Shown here: positions 43,230 through 55,100 of the stretch, piece after piece
How positions within the stretch are numbered: the first letter of the stretch is position 1
Layout: each line of letters starts with the position of its first letter
Assembly (NCBI GenBank): GCA_951799405.1
Contig: OX637343.1
Span: 14,300,524-14,364,523 of the forward strand
Reading direction: 5' to 3'
DNA from: Agapetus fuscipes
Lineage: Eukaryota > Arthropoda > Insecta > Trichoptera > Glossosomatidae
DNA length: 64,000 nt
The notes under the pieces: model-generated
Seen by the model: the letters and a program-made list of their open reading frames with translations, nothing else
The model's database searches: none
Told to the model about the DNA's origin: nothing
Program-made: the position numbers and the translations under genes

Positions 43230-43869
43230 TAAAAATATTTTGAATCAAAACATCGTACTTACTTAATGTAGATTGACAAAATATATTTTATATCCACTAT
43301 CAATATGTCGTACCTTCTTATCAGAATGCCATTGAATCATGATTTAATATTTATTTGATACCGAAGGTATTTTTCTAAGATAAGCTATTTTATGTGCATT
43401 TTTATCTTACGTGATAAAGCAAATTATTGAATTTTTATGTTGAATCGCAGTGGACTATAACAAAAAATAATTTATCATCCTTTTCGTGTTCAAGAAAGTA
43501 ATAGAATATCCAAATAAATAAAAACTTGCCGCCATTATACTATATCCGGTTTTAACAGTGCTACCAATCAACCATTTACAATGTTTTTTCTTCTTTTATA
43601 TGGTAATTTTCATACATGAAGTAAAAGCGCCAGTTTACTGTAAAAATCCTAACCGTTCACAAAAATATATTCCCTACATACGATGGGCATAATGTTATTG
43701 ATTGGTTAGCCATATAAGAATTAAGAAACATAGCAAAAAAAGCGGGATGTCGAAATGTAATACGTCAAAAAGAAAAAACAAAGGCGAACTATTAAAAATA
43801 TTGTTTTCCTATCGTTTATCAAAAGTGGCTTAACGTCAAATTAAGTCACAAGACTTGAAACAATTGAGA
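43230..43869 (+). promoter_or_regulatory. FANCD2 upstream region
   Basis: Unassigned AT-rich sequence between the MITE and the FANCD2 ATG. An in-frame stop (TAA, 43831-43833) precedes the start, with no splice acceptor needed to open the frame. The promoter is expected here but no core element is evident. Confidence 0.35.
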
Positions 43870-46800
43870 ATGTTTAGACGGAAGCCTAAAAAAACATCTC
43901 TATCTGCAAGCACTATAAATTTTGATTCCACATCCGATGAAAACAGGCTGGTATCATCAACTCCCCTCTCTGAGAAACGCTCCAGCCAAGAAAACGTCAT
44001 CTCTCAAAATGCAGCGTCTTCCAAACCCAAAAAGCCGAGGTTCGAATCATCGGGGAAAAGCAAGCAGTTCAAACCTTTTGCAACTAAATACTTTGAAGAC
44101 ATGTGTGAGAAATCTGGTCTCACATTAGGCACCGAAACTCACACATTGAATTGCGAAGCGATGATATTTGTGTCCAATTTGAAGACAACCCTAGAAAATA
44201 ATGTGGATTTCCCGAGAAATGTTACGGAATTCGTTAAGGGCTTCAAAAACAGCAGTAACGATGAAAGCTTGGATATTTTTCTGCGTCAAAATATAACTAT
44301 TGTATACGATGACGCCTCACAAGGGACGTCTGTCGCTAGGGACAGTGTGCTGAGGCTGATCCTGAACATTCCCAGCGTACAAGAAACTGTTATTGACTAT
44401 CTCTTGGAAAGAGCTACTCAGTACGCCATAGCTGATAAAGCACCATCTGTGTATATGATCCTCAAACCTTTTATACTCCTGGATAACCTAACAATCGAGA
44501 CAAAACTGGTGGAAGGACTTTTGAAGTTGTTGGACGTTGCTGGGTACTCCACTCGCTTAGAAATAATCACTTACCTCCCGGATATAGTCGCACACTTGGA
44601 GCATCAGAGCATTGTGTTACAACTCAGTAAACTGTTGTCAGAAGACGTAAATCTGACTCCAGAAATACTGGAATGCCTTTCCTGCTTGAGCTTACCTCCA
44701 GACCTTAAAATCCAAGTGCAAGATCAGATGCTGGTAGTCTTGCAAATGTCGGCACCTCCTAACTTTTTCCCTAATCTGGTGAACTTTCTGCTAACAGCTT
44801 GTCCTCCCGAGCATGAGACTGAAGTCATTCAGCGCTTGCGAGAAGGTCTCAACTGGACAGTCATCGGGAAGAAGTCGGAGGATGACATTTCAAACAGCAA
44901 AGTCTTGACTGTCATCGCGTTGAAGAATGCAATCTGCAAATCCAAGAGTCAGGCTCTCAGCTGGCTCAAAGTCATCAACCAAGTAAAGAATGACTTGGAT
45001 CATAAACCAATTGACATCATTGTCCTTTTGATTTTGTATTCCACTGCCTCCAACAGGGAGAAAGTTGTTGAAGGCGTGTTCCGTAAAAAGCTTAAAATAA
45101 ATTTGTTCACAATTGAATTGTTGGAGCAAACATTCAAAAATTTTAAACTGGCTCTGAGGGAATATCTTTCTGAGATGATCCGAATTGCAGATACAATCAT
45201 CAAAACTAAAACAGATCCGTTCATTGTTGATTTTGCCGTCAATTGGTATATTTTAATGTTCAAAGAGATAAAAGAGTCTCAGCGCATGATTATAACGGAG
45301 CTGATTTCACGGCATTGTTCTGATGATCATGATGCTTTAACGAATGCTTTGACAGTTTTGACTAGAATATCTAAAGATGATATTTCAGCTTTGAAACCTC
45401 ACTCGTTAAGGATTCTCCTGTTTGTGGACATGCTTGAAAATTTAGACATCAATGAGATAAGGCAGGTGATGGATCTGCTATGCGGCTTAGCTTACGGTGT
45501 TGAAGACTCTTTCTTACAAGACGACATCCAAATGCTGCTTTTGAAACAGTTGAGCAGTTCCAACCCAACTGTAAAGAGCAGAGGAATCATCGGGGCTGTA
45601 ATGGCCGTCAAGCATTTGGTGTGCTCAGCACCTGTTCAAGCAACCGCTACAGAGGAAACTGAAAATACATACACAGAAGTTAGTGATCTACCAGAAGGGC
45701 CAGCAAAAGATGCTGCTAAGCTAATCGAGCTAATTTCAAAAAGCACAGCAAATTCTACTGATATGATCTGCTTGTACTATGATGAAATAGCTACTTTGTT
45801 CTTGAGTTGTACTCATGTTAACATGAAGTTTTTGAACTGGTTTTCTCAAGCCGTCACCGATGATCTCCAGAATAACTTCATCATTGATGTGGATGAAGAC
45901 GCAGTCCAGTGTGTGAAGGGAATCCCCTTGTCTGTTCAGTTTTGTATCAACACGTCTGATGAAGAAGAAGTGCAGATAGCATTGAATATCGGGAAGCTTA
46001 CTCTGGATGATCAAGATGAAAATGAATTTGATGTGAAGATTTTGCCGTCATTGTTTAGGATTGTACAACTGACTCATACAAAGCTGAGTAACGGAGACCT
46101 TTCCTCTATTGATGCTCTCCTGGGATGTGGAGTACTCATGCCTACAGTAGACTTTGACCTAGGCCTTGAAGAATTTGATCCGGATTTTGTAACCAACATC
46201 CTGGATTGCTTTGTTCACTGTATAAATTGGTTCAGGGAACTGATAAATGCATTTTCTTCCCAAGGAGAAGCTTACATGAGGAAAAAAGTTGTGGAAAGGT
46301 TGAATGGATTGGTGTGCCTAGAAAAACACCTAGCCATGTTTATAAAGGATTCAAAAGCAGAATATAAGCCACCACTGTCCATGTTTACTCACAAGCTGGA
46401 TCCTAAAAACCAAGTTGTCATTTTGAAAGAACTGAAAACCAAGAAGTCTGGGAAGAAAAGTACTAAAGGTAAAAAGAAACAAACTGGCGATAAAGATAAT
46501 TCAATTATTCCAGCAACACTCAAGACTCAAGCTGACACATCTGTTTTGTCGCAACCGATTGCAAGCACCAGTAGTCCCGCACCCAAATGCAAGCTTAACT
46601 CATCTTTCTTCCGTACATTAGATTTTGATGTTTTGTTTGTATTGCAAGAAAGTTTGAATATTACAGAGAGTGCTGGGGAAGACTGTCTTAAGGTTCCCAA
46701 CAGTAAAATAAACCTGGAAGTCATAATGTTTATCACCGATGAAATCATGCCAAAACTCTCCTCCTGTCTGCCATCTAAAATCAAGAAGAAAACGTATTTC

Positions 46801-48120
46801 AGTAAACCAGAAACGTCTGCAAAATGCAACATTAAGCCAGTTGAAGTAATGAAAAAATGCATCCAAATTTTATCCAGGCTTTGCCATTTTATGGAGTGTA
46901 TAGCTGAACATGTGCAAAGCGTTTTAGATGTTCATGACGGCTCAAGAGATGACATTGGTTTATTGAGTGAAAAGAATGCGGAAAGCCAAATGTGCCTAAC
47001 CAACTTACTCAATATGCTGGCTATTATTTTTTCATGGTCTGGCTTTCAGTCCATGGAAAACTCTACACTGTTAAAAGATGGCCTAAAAGTTCTAGCCACT
47101 AGGAGGGATGCTCATAATACAAAGGCATCTTCAGTGAAGGACTTGGTTTCAGAGGCCTGTATTTATACCATGAAGTATAAAGCATGGTGCCTTCTAATAA
47201 CAACTGCTGTGAGCCTTGTCAACTTCTACAAGGTTCTTTGTAAAATTTCTCCAGATGGAAATGAATTGAACAAGTTGATGCAAATATCTTTGGAAATGCT
47301 ATCCATGGCCTGGAAGGATGTATATGGAGTGACGGAAAAAGGGTTAATCTTCAATCAAAACTTGGATATCCTTCTGAGTTCTTATTTCATCAAACCTGAA
47401 GTTAACACCATTAAATCTCTTACATTTTCTCTACGAGAACAGGCTCCTCTTTTAACTGGAAAATACCAAGTCTTGGAAAGGTTTCAATCGATAAACAAAT
47501 TGAATTTTCCATTGCTATTCCGAGCTATATGTGGAGCCTTGTACGAAGCTGCTAAAGCTGATATTGACAAAGGTCTCACAGATAGACAGCATCTTGAACT
47601 ATGGAAGAATGTTGTGGTGTCATTGAAAGATCTCACTGAAATATTAAAGGCCCAAGAGAGCAGGACCAATCTGTTGACATTTTTGAAGAAATGTATTCCC
47701 ATCTTTAAATTGTTCTTATCTCAAGGAATGCCTATGATGGAATTAAAACTAAGTAAAGAACCGGATGCTGTTGTAGAAATTTTGAGAATGCTGCAACACA
47801 GCACTAGATTCCTTCATTCTTTGCATTGCCATTCTCGTCTCAAAAAGGACACTGCATTTGTTGCTTATTTGCCGCAGATGAAATTGCTCCTGGAGAGTTT
47901 GGTGTATAAAGTGAAAGTGGCTCTTGTTGCAAATAACTGCAGTGAAGCTTTCTGGATGGGAAACTTGAAAAACAAAAACTTGCAAGGGGAAATCATTCCC
48001 TCGCAGAGTTCTGTAGCGAGTGACAGTGACGAGGAAGCTGCACAGCTGCCTGCTGATGAGGAAAGCCTGTCCGAGAGCGAGGACACCATGAATGCTAAAA
48101 GCGTCAGCAATATCTTTTAA
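43870..48120 (+). CDS. FANCD2: Fanconi anemia group D2 protein, single exon
   Basis: One open frame of 1416 codons from ATG 43870 to TAA 48118-48120. The frame stays open 36 nt upstream of this ATG but has no other ATG. Length fits FANCD2 (human about 1450 aa). FANCD2 pairs with FANCI, is mono-ubiquitinated by FANCL and clamps DNA during interstrand crosslink repair in the nucleus. Diagnostic stretches are LYYDEIATLF, NWFRELINAF and, near the end, NNCSEAFWMGNLKNKNLQGE. The ubiquitin-acceptor lysine appears as Lys569 in VKSRGIIGAV, matching the human Lys561 context. The C-terminus is acidic, as in the family. A poly-A signal AATAAA is at 48157-48162. A gene with so many exons in vertebrates being intronless here is unusual. 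Confidence 0.95.
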   Translation: MFRRKPKKTSLSASTINFDSTSDENRLVSSTPLSEKRSSQENVISQNAASSKPKKPRFESSGKSKQFKPFATKYFEDMCEKSGLTLGTETHTLNCEAMIFVSNLKTTLENNVDFPRNVTEFVKGFKNSSNDESLDIFLRQNITIVYDDASQGTSVARDSVLRLILNIPSVQETVIDYLLERATQYAIADKAPSVYMILKPFILLDNLTIETKLVEGLLKLLDVAGYSTRLEIITYLPDIVAHLEHQSIVLQLSKLLSEDVNLTPEILECLSCLSLPPDLKIQVQDQMLVVLQMSAPPNFFPNLVNFLLTACPPEHETEVIQRLREGLNWTVIGKKSEDDISNSKVLTVIALKNAICKSKSQALSWLKVINQVKNDLDHKPIDIIVLLILYSTASNREKVVEGVFRKKLKINLFTIELLEQTFKNFKLALREYLSEMIRIADTIIKTKTDPFIVDFAVNWYILMFKEIKESQRMIITELISRHCSDDHDALTNALTVLTRISKDDISALKPHSLRILLFVDMLENLDINEIRQVMDLLCGLAYGVEDSFLQDDIQMLLLKQLSSSNPTVKSRGIIGAVMAVKHLVCSAPVQATATEETENTYTEVSDLPEGPAKDAAKLIELISKSTANSTDMICLYYDEIATLFLSCTHVNMKFLNWFSQAVTDDLQNNFIIDVDEDAVQCVKGIPLSVQFCINTSDEEEVQIALNIGKLTLDDQDENEFDVKILPSLFRIVQLTHTKLSNGDLSSIDALLGCGVLMPTVDFDLGLEEFDPDFVTNILDCFVHCINWFRELINAFSSQGEAYMRKKVVERLNGLVCLEKHLAMFIKDSKAEYKPPLSMFTHKLDPKNQVVILKELKTKKSGKKSTKGKKKQTGDKDNSIIPATLKTQADTSVLSQPIASTSSPAPKCKLNSSFFRTLDFDVLFVLQESLNITESAGEDCLKVPNSKINLEVIMFITDEIMPKLSSCLPSKIKKKTYFSKPETSAKCNIKPVEVMKKCIQILSRLCHFMECIAEHVQSVLDVHDGSRDDIGLLSEKNAESQMCLTNLLNMLAIIFSWSGFQSMENSTLLKDGLKVLATRRDAHNTKASSVKDLVSEACIYTMKYKAWCLLITTAVSLVNFYKVLCKISPDGNELNKLMQISLEMLSMAWKDVYGVTEKGLIFNQNLDILLSSYFIKPEVNTIKSLTFSLREQAPLLTGKYQVLERFQSINKLNFPLLFRAICGALYEAAKADIDKGLTDRQHLELWKNVVVSLKDLTEILKAQESRTNLLTFLKKCIPIFKLFLSQGMPMMELKLSKEPDAVVEILRMLQHSTRFLHSLHCHSRLKKDTAFVAYLPQMKLLLESLVYKVKVALVANNCSEAFWMGNLKNKNLQGEIIPSQSSVASDSDEEAAQLPADEESLSESEDTMNAKSVSNIF

Positions 48121-48156
48121 TTACTATATTATCATTTATTTTGTACTTTCATTGAT

Positions 48157-48162
48157 AATAAA
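48157..48162 (+). terminator. FANCD2 poly-A signal
   Basis: AATAAA, 37 nt after the FANCD2 stop. Confidence 0.65.
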
Positions 48163-48850
48163 AATATCTTTATTTCTTGACCGAAGTGTTTTATCTCAGA
48201 GTAAATCTTAGCAAGTTATCAGCTATTGAAATCCTAGATATTTTTACAATACAGAAGAATGGTCCAGATCACAATTTTGCAAGTACCCTTGCAGCTTTCA
48301 ACTCATCTATCCTTCTTTCTCGTGAAACAATAAGTTAGTGAAACTGCTGGTATCTCTAATGCCCGTTTTCACCAAGAATATTTGAAGTAAAGTGCTGTTT
48401 AAAAATATTTAAGTACCAGTCTATTGTATGGTAACTTGAGTAACGGTGCATTGAAGGTATGTAGCTTTAAAATGCACAGGGAAACTGCCTGCAAAATCCA
48501 CAAGTTAATTATTTTCCCTGAACTGTTGAAAACACCCCTCGGACCTACTGCCAATCACCAAGTAGTCTATAGTCACTTCAATTTGAATAAATTAGGAATT
48601 AAAACCAAAAAGTTTTGGACCAGTGGGTCAACAGATATTTTCCATTATCAATATTATTATTCATTGCGTGAAAATATAACATGATGCTTTATCATTTCAC
48701 AAATAAATTTGCCAAACAGAACAAAACTGAGCTTTCTACGAAAGTCTTCTGTGAAGTTTCTTTGTCAAGAGCAGCTTTCTGAGCAAGAATATTGAGAAGA
48801 GATAAATATGGAGTAAATAAAAAAAAAACAGGTTTTGTCTTAAAAAAGAT
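48163..48850. other. Intergenic, between convergent FANCD2 and RPL10A
   Basis: No coding pattern. The plus-strand frame at 48424-48684 has no recognisable motif. Confidence 0.45.
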
Positions 48851-48856
48851 TTTATT
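48851..48856 (-). terminator. RPL10A poly-A signal
   Basis: AATAAA on the minus strand, 55 nt after the stop. Confidence 0.65.
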
Positions 48857-48910
48857 CATATAAAGTAGATGTTAAAAGCGTACACACAGTGTACGGTGGC
48901 ATGGTCAGAT

Positions 48911-51186
48911 TTAGTACAATCTCTGGGGAGGTCCCATGGTGGACTTCATGTGCAGAGACCTCACGTTCTGCCAGTGCTTCTTCAGCAGGGAGACCAAGAA
49001 GTTGATGGCCAAGTGGACGTTCTGGGCGAGCTCGTCGGGGTTCATGGCAACATTGCCGACGGCAACCGACAAGCACAGCACTTTCTTCATCTGGAACTTG
49101 ATGGTGGCCTTGACCTCATCAACCTTCATGGTCATGGACTCCTGGTGGGAGAGCAGGCCGGGGAACTTGCCGGCTTTGTTCAGACCGGGACCGAGCAGAC
49201 GGGGGATCTGCTTGATGAGGGACTCGGAGGCCAGGAAAGCATCATATCTGGAAAATAATAATTTTATTCATAAGAAGTGTTTTACAGAAGATGTGCAGCT
49301 TTTTAAAATGCAGCATGATGATGCATGATTTTTTTCCTGTGGCGCCAATTAATGGTCCAGGACCATCTCAAGGGTGCCACGTCTTCTGGAAAAAAGCTAT
49401 GTCTTCAGTCCCAGTCGTAGGAGGAGCATAACCAATGAGATAAAGTATTGTCTTTGAGAGTAAAACAATAAGGCATACTAGTAGTATCTAACCTTCCAAC
49501 AAACTAGCTAGGTTCTATAAAATGCAAGTATTATTACATTTTTCATACATTTACATAGATAGTACAGAACCACAATGCATTTACATGGGATTGATGGATT
49601 TATAGCAGGTGATTATTTTACTAAGATACAAGCTTGAAGAATGTAAAAACTCAAGGCACATTTTCAAGAATGTGTGCTTATGCAATAACTTTTTTAAACT
49701 TTAAAATAAAGGGTTCAGTCGCAAAGCTAACAACAAAGGAATCAAACTTCAAGGACATTGAGTCGCAGTAGAAGACATTGTAAGAACATGTTAAGGTTTT
49801 TTTTAAGGTAGATTTTGTGATTTTTTTGTAAATGCTACACTTTCAATCATTGATTATGGAGAGAGTATGCTAGTTGCTCACTTCTTGGCCAGTTTCTTGA
49901 CCAGCTTCTTATTCTTGTTGAGCTTCTTGAGCCCCTCAGCGTCCATCCATGGCACGTTGTTGACCTTGGCCTCATCGCAATGCTGCTGGTCTCCCAGCAC
50001 ACACACTTGCATCTTGGGGCGGGGAATGTACTTCAACCTATAAAAATGACATTGACATTAAAGCAAATCTATAATCTAAGTTGCAAGGATATATTCATTT
50101 AAAGCTCTCAGATGTATGCCCACAAACCAACAAGTGTAGTTCGCGCTTACAAATGCTGAATGTGTACTTACAAATAAAATCCAAACCTCAAATGAACATA
50201 AGCCCCACAACTTTTGCCGACCTTCCCTGAAACAGGGGTGACATTGGCAAAGTGAACCATTTTTTACAGTAATTTACCATTAGTCAGATCTCAGCACGAC
50301 TTCTAACACAAATATGGAACAGCTGTCCCTTGATAATTTGACATAGTTTGTGGTTCAATGGGAGTTTCTAATGTACTTATTTATTTTTAAATCCCAGACC
50401 AAAATTTTAGACATCTGTACAGTAGCCTATATAAAAAAGAGGTTTGTTGACTTTGTCATAAATAGTTATTAATACTTATGAAATGACGGATTAGTTTATT
50501 TCAATCCAATACATTACTGAAAAGCCTTTTTTTGATAATCCGAAAACATTTCCGACCCGCACATGTCGAATAATTGTGGGACAGATGTACAATAGTCATT
50601 ACATGGGAAAAATTGAATTCTATCTTTACATTTTCTGTAACTTTCACTTTTTCATGTTTAACTAAAGAATATAAAGAAAAACCAGGCAATACTCACGTGT
50701 ACACCATTCACTTAAAATATTCAAGTAAATAAGTGTTCGGTAAGTGAAGTCACAAACCTCTCCAGTTGTTTTAAGACCCTGGATGGAGGTCCGTCGGGGT
50801 TGCCGACTGCCTGATTTTCAAAATGTGGTTCGATTCCACTTCATCAGGTTACATACTTGACGGTGCCAGAGAAACGTTTGTCCTTTTGGGGGTCATAGTT
50901 CTTCAGGCCGATCTGGAGTTCCACCGTCTCCAGGAAGTGCTTCTTCTTCTCCTGCGAGTGCTGCAGGACGGCATTCACCGCCTCGTAGAGGGTATCCCTC
51001 GATACTTTGGACCTAAAATAATAGATAACCTCAATTTGTAAAACTACTGAAATGTCATCATATAGACGAAAATATTCATGCTATTATGTTCAGGTCACAA
51101 AAATATGCAAGAATGAGTGGAGAAATAAGTTAAATTAGCCATGATTAAAAGTGATGCAGACAGATTATTAAATTTACTTACGACAT
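48911..51186 (-). CDS. RPL10A: 60S ribosomal protein L10a (uL1)
   Basis: Four coding exons on the minus strand: 51182-51186 (ATG TC), 50857-51012, 49882-50037 and 48911-49247. All joins are GT-AG and in phase. The total is 654 nt, exactly 217 aa, the usual length of this protein. uL1 forms the L1 stalk, which moves deacylated tRNA out of the ribosomal E site. Seen here are [120 protein letters not shown] and the end [11 protein letters not shown]. The first coding exon has only five bases, a common layout in ribosomal protein genes. It lies tail-to-tail with FANCD2 and head-to-head with the Gemin4-like gene. Confidence 0.97.
49317..49385 (-). mobile_element. CR1/L2-like 3' end in RPL10A intron 3
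   Basis: Shares TTTCCTGTGGCGCCA, GTCCAGGACC and TCTCAAGGG with 61437-61512. Confidence 0.55.
50067..50270 (-). mobile_element. TTAGA-tailed repeat, copy 23 (RPL10A intron 2)
   Basis: ATAATCTAAGTTGCAAGGATAT to GTGAACCATTTTTTACAGTA. The outer 40 bases are lost. Orientation is the same as RPL10A. Confidence 0.75.
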
Positions 51187-51221
51187 CTTGCTTCACCAAC
51201 CAGCCACACGACAAAATGAAC

Positions 51222-51230
51222 GAGAAAAAG
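51222..51230 (-). promoter_or_regulatory. Putative 5' TOP start of RPL10A
   Basis: Minus strand reads CTTTTTCTC 36-44 nt upstream of the ATG. A C followed by a pyrimidine tract is the usual transcription start of ribosomal protein mRNAs. Confidence 0.4.
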
Positions 51231-51394
51231 AACTGTCAAAATGCAATTGGTCGTAATTTGGATTATGGCTACTTGAAGTTGTATAGCTGTCAGCCACCTT
51301 AAAATAGACGATAGGTTGCAAGTTGTAATTTTTTTAATGAAATTTAACATGTATTGGCAAAAACATTTTTGTTTCATTTTAATTTTCCAATTAA

Positions 51395-51918
51395 CCCTAC
51401 ACTGCACGATTTTCTGTAAATGCAAAAAAAATATGTATTTGGCTGTATTATCCCACATAAATAATGGGAAAAATAGTAAAAAAAATCAAAAAACATTTTT
51501 TTTGTACTTTTTTCTAGAAAAATCAATTTTCACAAAAATCATAACTTGTACTATAAGACATTATTTTCGGACGCTATTTAATATAGAAATATTTGAATAC
51601 TCATTTATGAACCTTGTTTCGTCATAAGAAATAGTTTTTATCACTGTGAACTCTAAATAAACCACTTTTAAAAAATAAAAAGCAAGAGCGTCCACAGCAC
51701 GTATTTAGAAGTTTTGTCAAGCCCATTGGTCAAATCACAATAATGAAGTCATATTCACTCACAATATTTTTTTTGAGCAAGTTTAAACCTTACCACAGTG
51801 GGCAGAGAGATGTAGCCTATATGATAATATAGCACTGAAGTGAGAAAAAAATATTTTTCACAGTGAAAGTAGGATTTTAAAGTGATGTTACAAATATGTA
51901 ACAATATGCAGTGTAGGG
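51395..51918. mobile_element. piggyBac-type MITE between two gene starts
   Basis: Flanked by TTAA on both sides (51391-51394 and 51919-51922), with ends CCCTACACTGCA and TGCAGTGTAGGG as exact inverses. TTAA duplication and a CCC start are piggyBac features. No transposase. It occupies more than half of the 923-bp gap between the RPL10A and Gemin4-like starts. Confidence 0.8.
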
Positions 51919-52109
51919 TTAATTAGGATTTTAATTAAATTTCAAAACAAAAAAAAAACTTTAGGTACTTTTTAATGTATGAGGTGTGTTTATCACCATC
52001 AAAAAAGAGTTTGACAACCAAAATTCGATCAAGACGTTTATATTGCCGGTGATTTTAATTCGGCTTTAAATAGTTTTTTTGCTGTAATCAGTGATTGAAA
52101 TACTGAATA

Positions 52110-55100
52110 ATGGATTTCGATACTGAGCTATTGAAGATACAAGGCGCACTTATGCATGCTAACAGTGTATATCCGTTTCCAAAGTTGACGTCGTGGGGAG
52201 GTTAGGAAATATTTTTTTCAATTTCAAGTTCCTATATTCACAACATGTTCACATATTTTACGTTCGACACTCTTCCCTCGCACCCTAATAAAGAAAATCA
52301 ATTGTTGTGCTGCTTTTTAATACACAGTTATTTTAATTTTTGTTCCAGGAAAAGAAGCTGAAATGAAGAAAGTTATAGAAGTATTAAAATCAACATTGCC
52401 TGCTGTAACAGAGAATGGAAACTCAAAAACAAATCGTAATTCTTATCATCGCAAAGTCAATTTATTTATTATTTTGAATTCTGATTTATCGATTGTCAAT
52501 AAATTATCTGACAGTGATGATTTGGGCCATATTGTTTGGGTAGTTCCCACCATACCAAAATGTCTGCTAGTTCATTTAATCTGGGATTTAAATTTGGAAC
52601 AGTTTTATTTTGAAGCGATGCAATACGGATCACCTGAATTGTCTATGGATCTTTTGAACGCGGCAAGACTTCATTTGAAATATGTCGATCCAGATAAAAT
52701 ATTAAGCTCGGCCCGTTTCTTGGTGTTTTCGATGTACACAGCCTTATTTAATATCAAACAAAATAAAATGGTGCTTATTAAAGATAATTCAGATGCAATA
52801 CTGAATAAATTATCTGAAATTTTAAAGTATTTTCGAGAATATGACAAACCAATAATTAAAAGACGAGAAAAAAATGAATTTTACCTTCACACTGGAAAAG
52901 CTCTCTCTAATCTATTCCAACTCATGATTAGTTGCTTTGATTTATTTCTTAAACCTGTAAATAATGTCTTAACAGATTTTGAAATTTACAAATACACTTA
53001 TGTTGATGACGTTGATAGTAAAGTTGATGTAAGTGAGAAAATAAAGGAGGAAATCATTGGTGGTATTCATGGTATGTTGATGAACGTTGCTGAAGAGGCT
53101 GTGATGGTTGTTGATGTTGATATGTTTTGTACTTGGTGCGAACACGATGATGAAGCAGATTCCAATAAAACATTTCAAACAACCGTCGGAGAACTGGCTT
53201 TTCAACTGAAGAATATCATCGAAAGCGATGAGAGACTGGAGAATCAAAAGCTGACTCTCATTTTGCAAGAAATATCCATCAAACCTGTTGACGTTGGAGA
53301 TGTCATCAAGGATGCCAGCAGAGATGAGATCTTGAAGAATTCGTTGATTTCAAATGATGATCAGAAGTTGTGGTTGGCGGCAATGATCAGAAAAAATCAT
53401 TTCTTTTTTGACGAAGAATGTGTACAATGCGCATTGAAACTTATTTCACTTTTTGTGACTGAAGATTGCAAGTTTATGTTTAAAAATGCAGTTTCAGTGC
53501 TCGAAGGAAATGTTGAGATTGATTCCGTTAACGGGATAAAATCTTTGGCTATTGCTTCTTTCCACGCTCTTTGTCCTGACGATCAAGTCGTAATGATTTC
53601 AGACACATATTCTAAGAGACCGCTAAGTGATCTTTTAGAGCTGCCCGATTTTGGTTTAAAGTTAACAGAATTTTTAAATAAACTGATTGAAATCAGTGCA
53701 AAAAACTTTTCAGACATTTACATTTTCTTCATTCAGAACACTGAGAAATTTTTCAAACAGATGTTTAGCAAGTGCGTACACAATAATTGTGAAACTGACA
53801 CTATATTTGATGCCCTCAAATGCTTGAAACTATTTTTCAAACTTACTTTTGATTGCTCGTTAAAAAAAAAAGGATCTGATGGAAAGCAAAATTTGATAGA
53901 CATATCAATGGTGATTTTTAATTGTTTTAATGAAATCCTTGATGATTTCCTGATATCCGATGTCTTATCATCAAATCATGTGTATTTTTATTTTGTGGAA
54001 AGCCTTGTTAAGAATGAATTTATTAACGATGAAGCTCTGTTAACAAAATCTCTAATGCCAAAATTACATGCAAAGCTAAAGGAGAGAAAGTTAGTATCTC
54101 TGAAGTTATTAGTGAATACACTAAGGTCTGTGTGTTTGGTCAAAATACCAAAGAGAGCACTGATGGCACCGTTGATTGCGATGCTTGCACAAATTATGGA
54201 AGTTATGCGACCAGCTTTGAACACTTTCAACCGAATCTGCATAGATATTTCCGAGGACTTGGAAACATTGGTAACTTCTCTACTGGCTGTATTTCTCAAA
54301 ACAACTAAACCATCAGGTATTATGTTTTGATTGTGTTGTTGCTTTTATTTTTTATGTCCCTGATTTTTTCATTATTTTATTGTAATATAATAGCCATTCA
54401 TGTTACTTCTAACTTTAATATTATTTTTAGATAAAGAATATAACTGGTTGTTGGACCGCATCTCCCTTTTATCTCCAATCAATGGATATTACTTTCAAAA
54501 CTTGCGGCAGCCAAAACAACATGTGGAATATTTTGATTCCGGTCTAACTGAGAAAGATGCTGCTTTATGTCTTTGCTATGTAAGTTTAATTATTTACTTT
54601 TGATCTAGGTCTTTGTGCCGGCAAGGTTTACTCGGCCTTCATAAGAAATGACAGCCTGCTCCTTTGGCAAAAGGAAAACACGACTTGAAAAAATGTGGCT
54701 TGTTAAATTTAAACTGGAGTAAGGGTCATTTGACTTCTTTACAAATCAAAATTAATTACATTTTTTTGATTTTTGACTTACCCTTGGAGGAGAACTTACA
54801 TTAATTTCACAGCAGGTGGATAACTCAGGTATTCCATGCTGGCATTCCATGCCGAGAGCTCGGGTTCGAATCCCACCGAGGGTGTCCGAAATTATTTCCC
54901 CTTTCGATGTTGATTTTAAACCCAAACCAAAAATACTGGCAAGGTTTGCTTAGCCTTAACAAGAAAAGAGTACCAGCCCCCTTGGGAGCTGGGAAACTCC
55001 CACTTTAACTGAAGTGTTTGGCGTAAGGCCGACCCCCTTACCTGTAAAAATAAATAGGTTCCACTTGCCACATGTGCAGACTACAGAGAAGAACAAGGCA

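Noticed and set aside
43855..43869. An upstream TTG as start of FANCD2
   Set aside because: TTG starts are not expected in animal nuclear genes. ATG at 43870 is the first in the open frame.
50760..50856. A tRNA or box C/D snoRNA next to RPL10A exon 2 (GGTTCGATTCC and, inverted, TGATGA)
   Set aside because: No acceptor stem or box A fits a tRNA, and no box D (CTGA) lies at the right distance.
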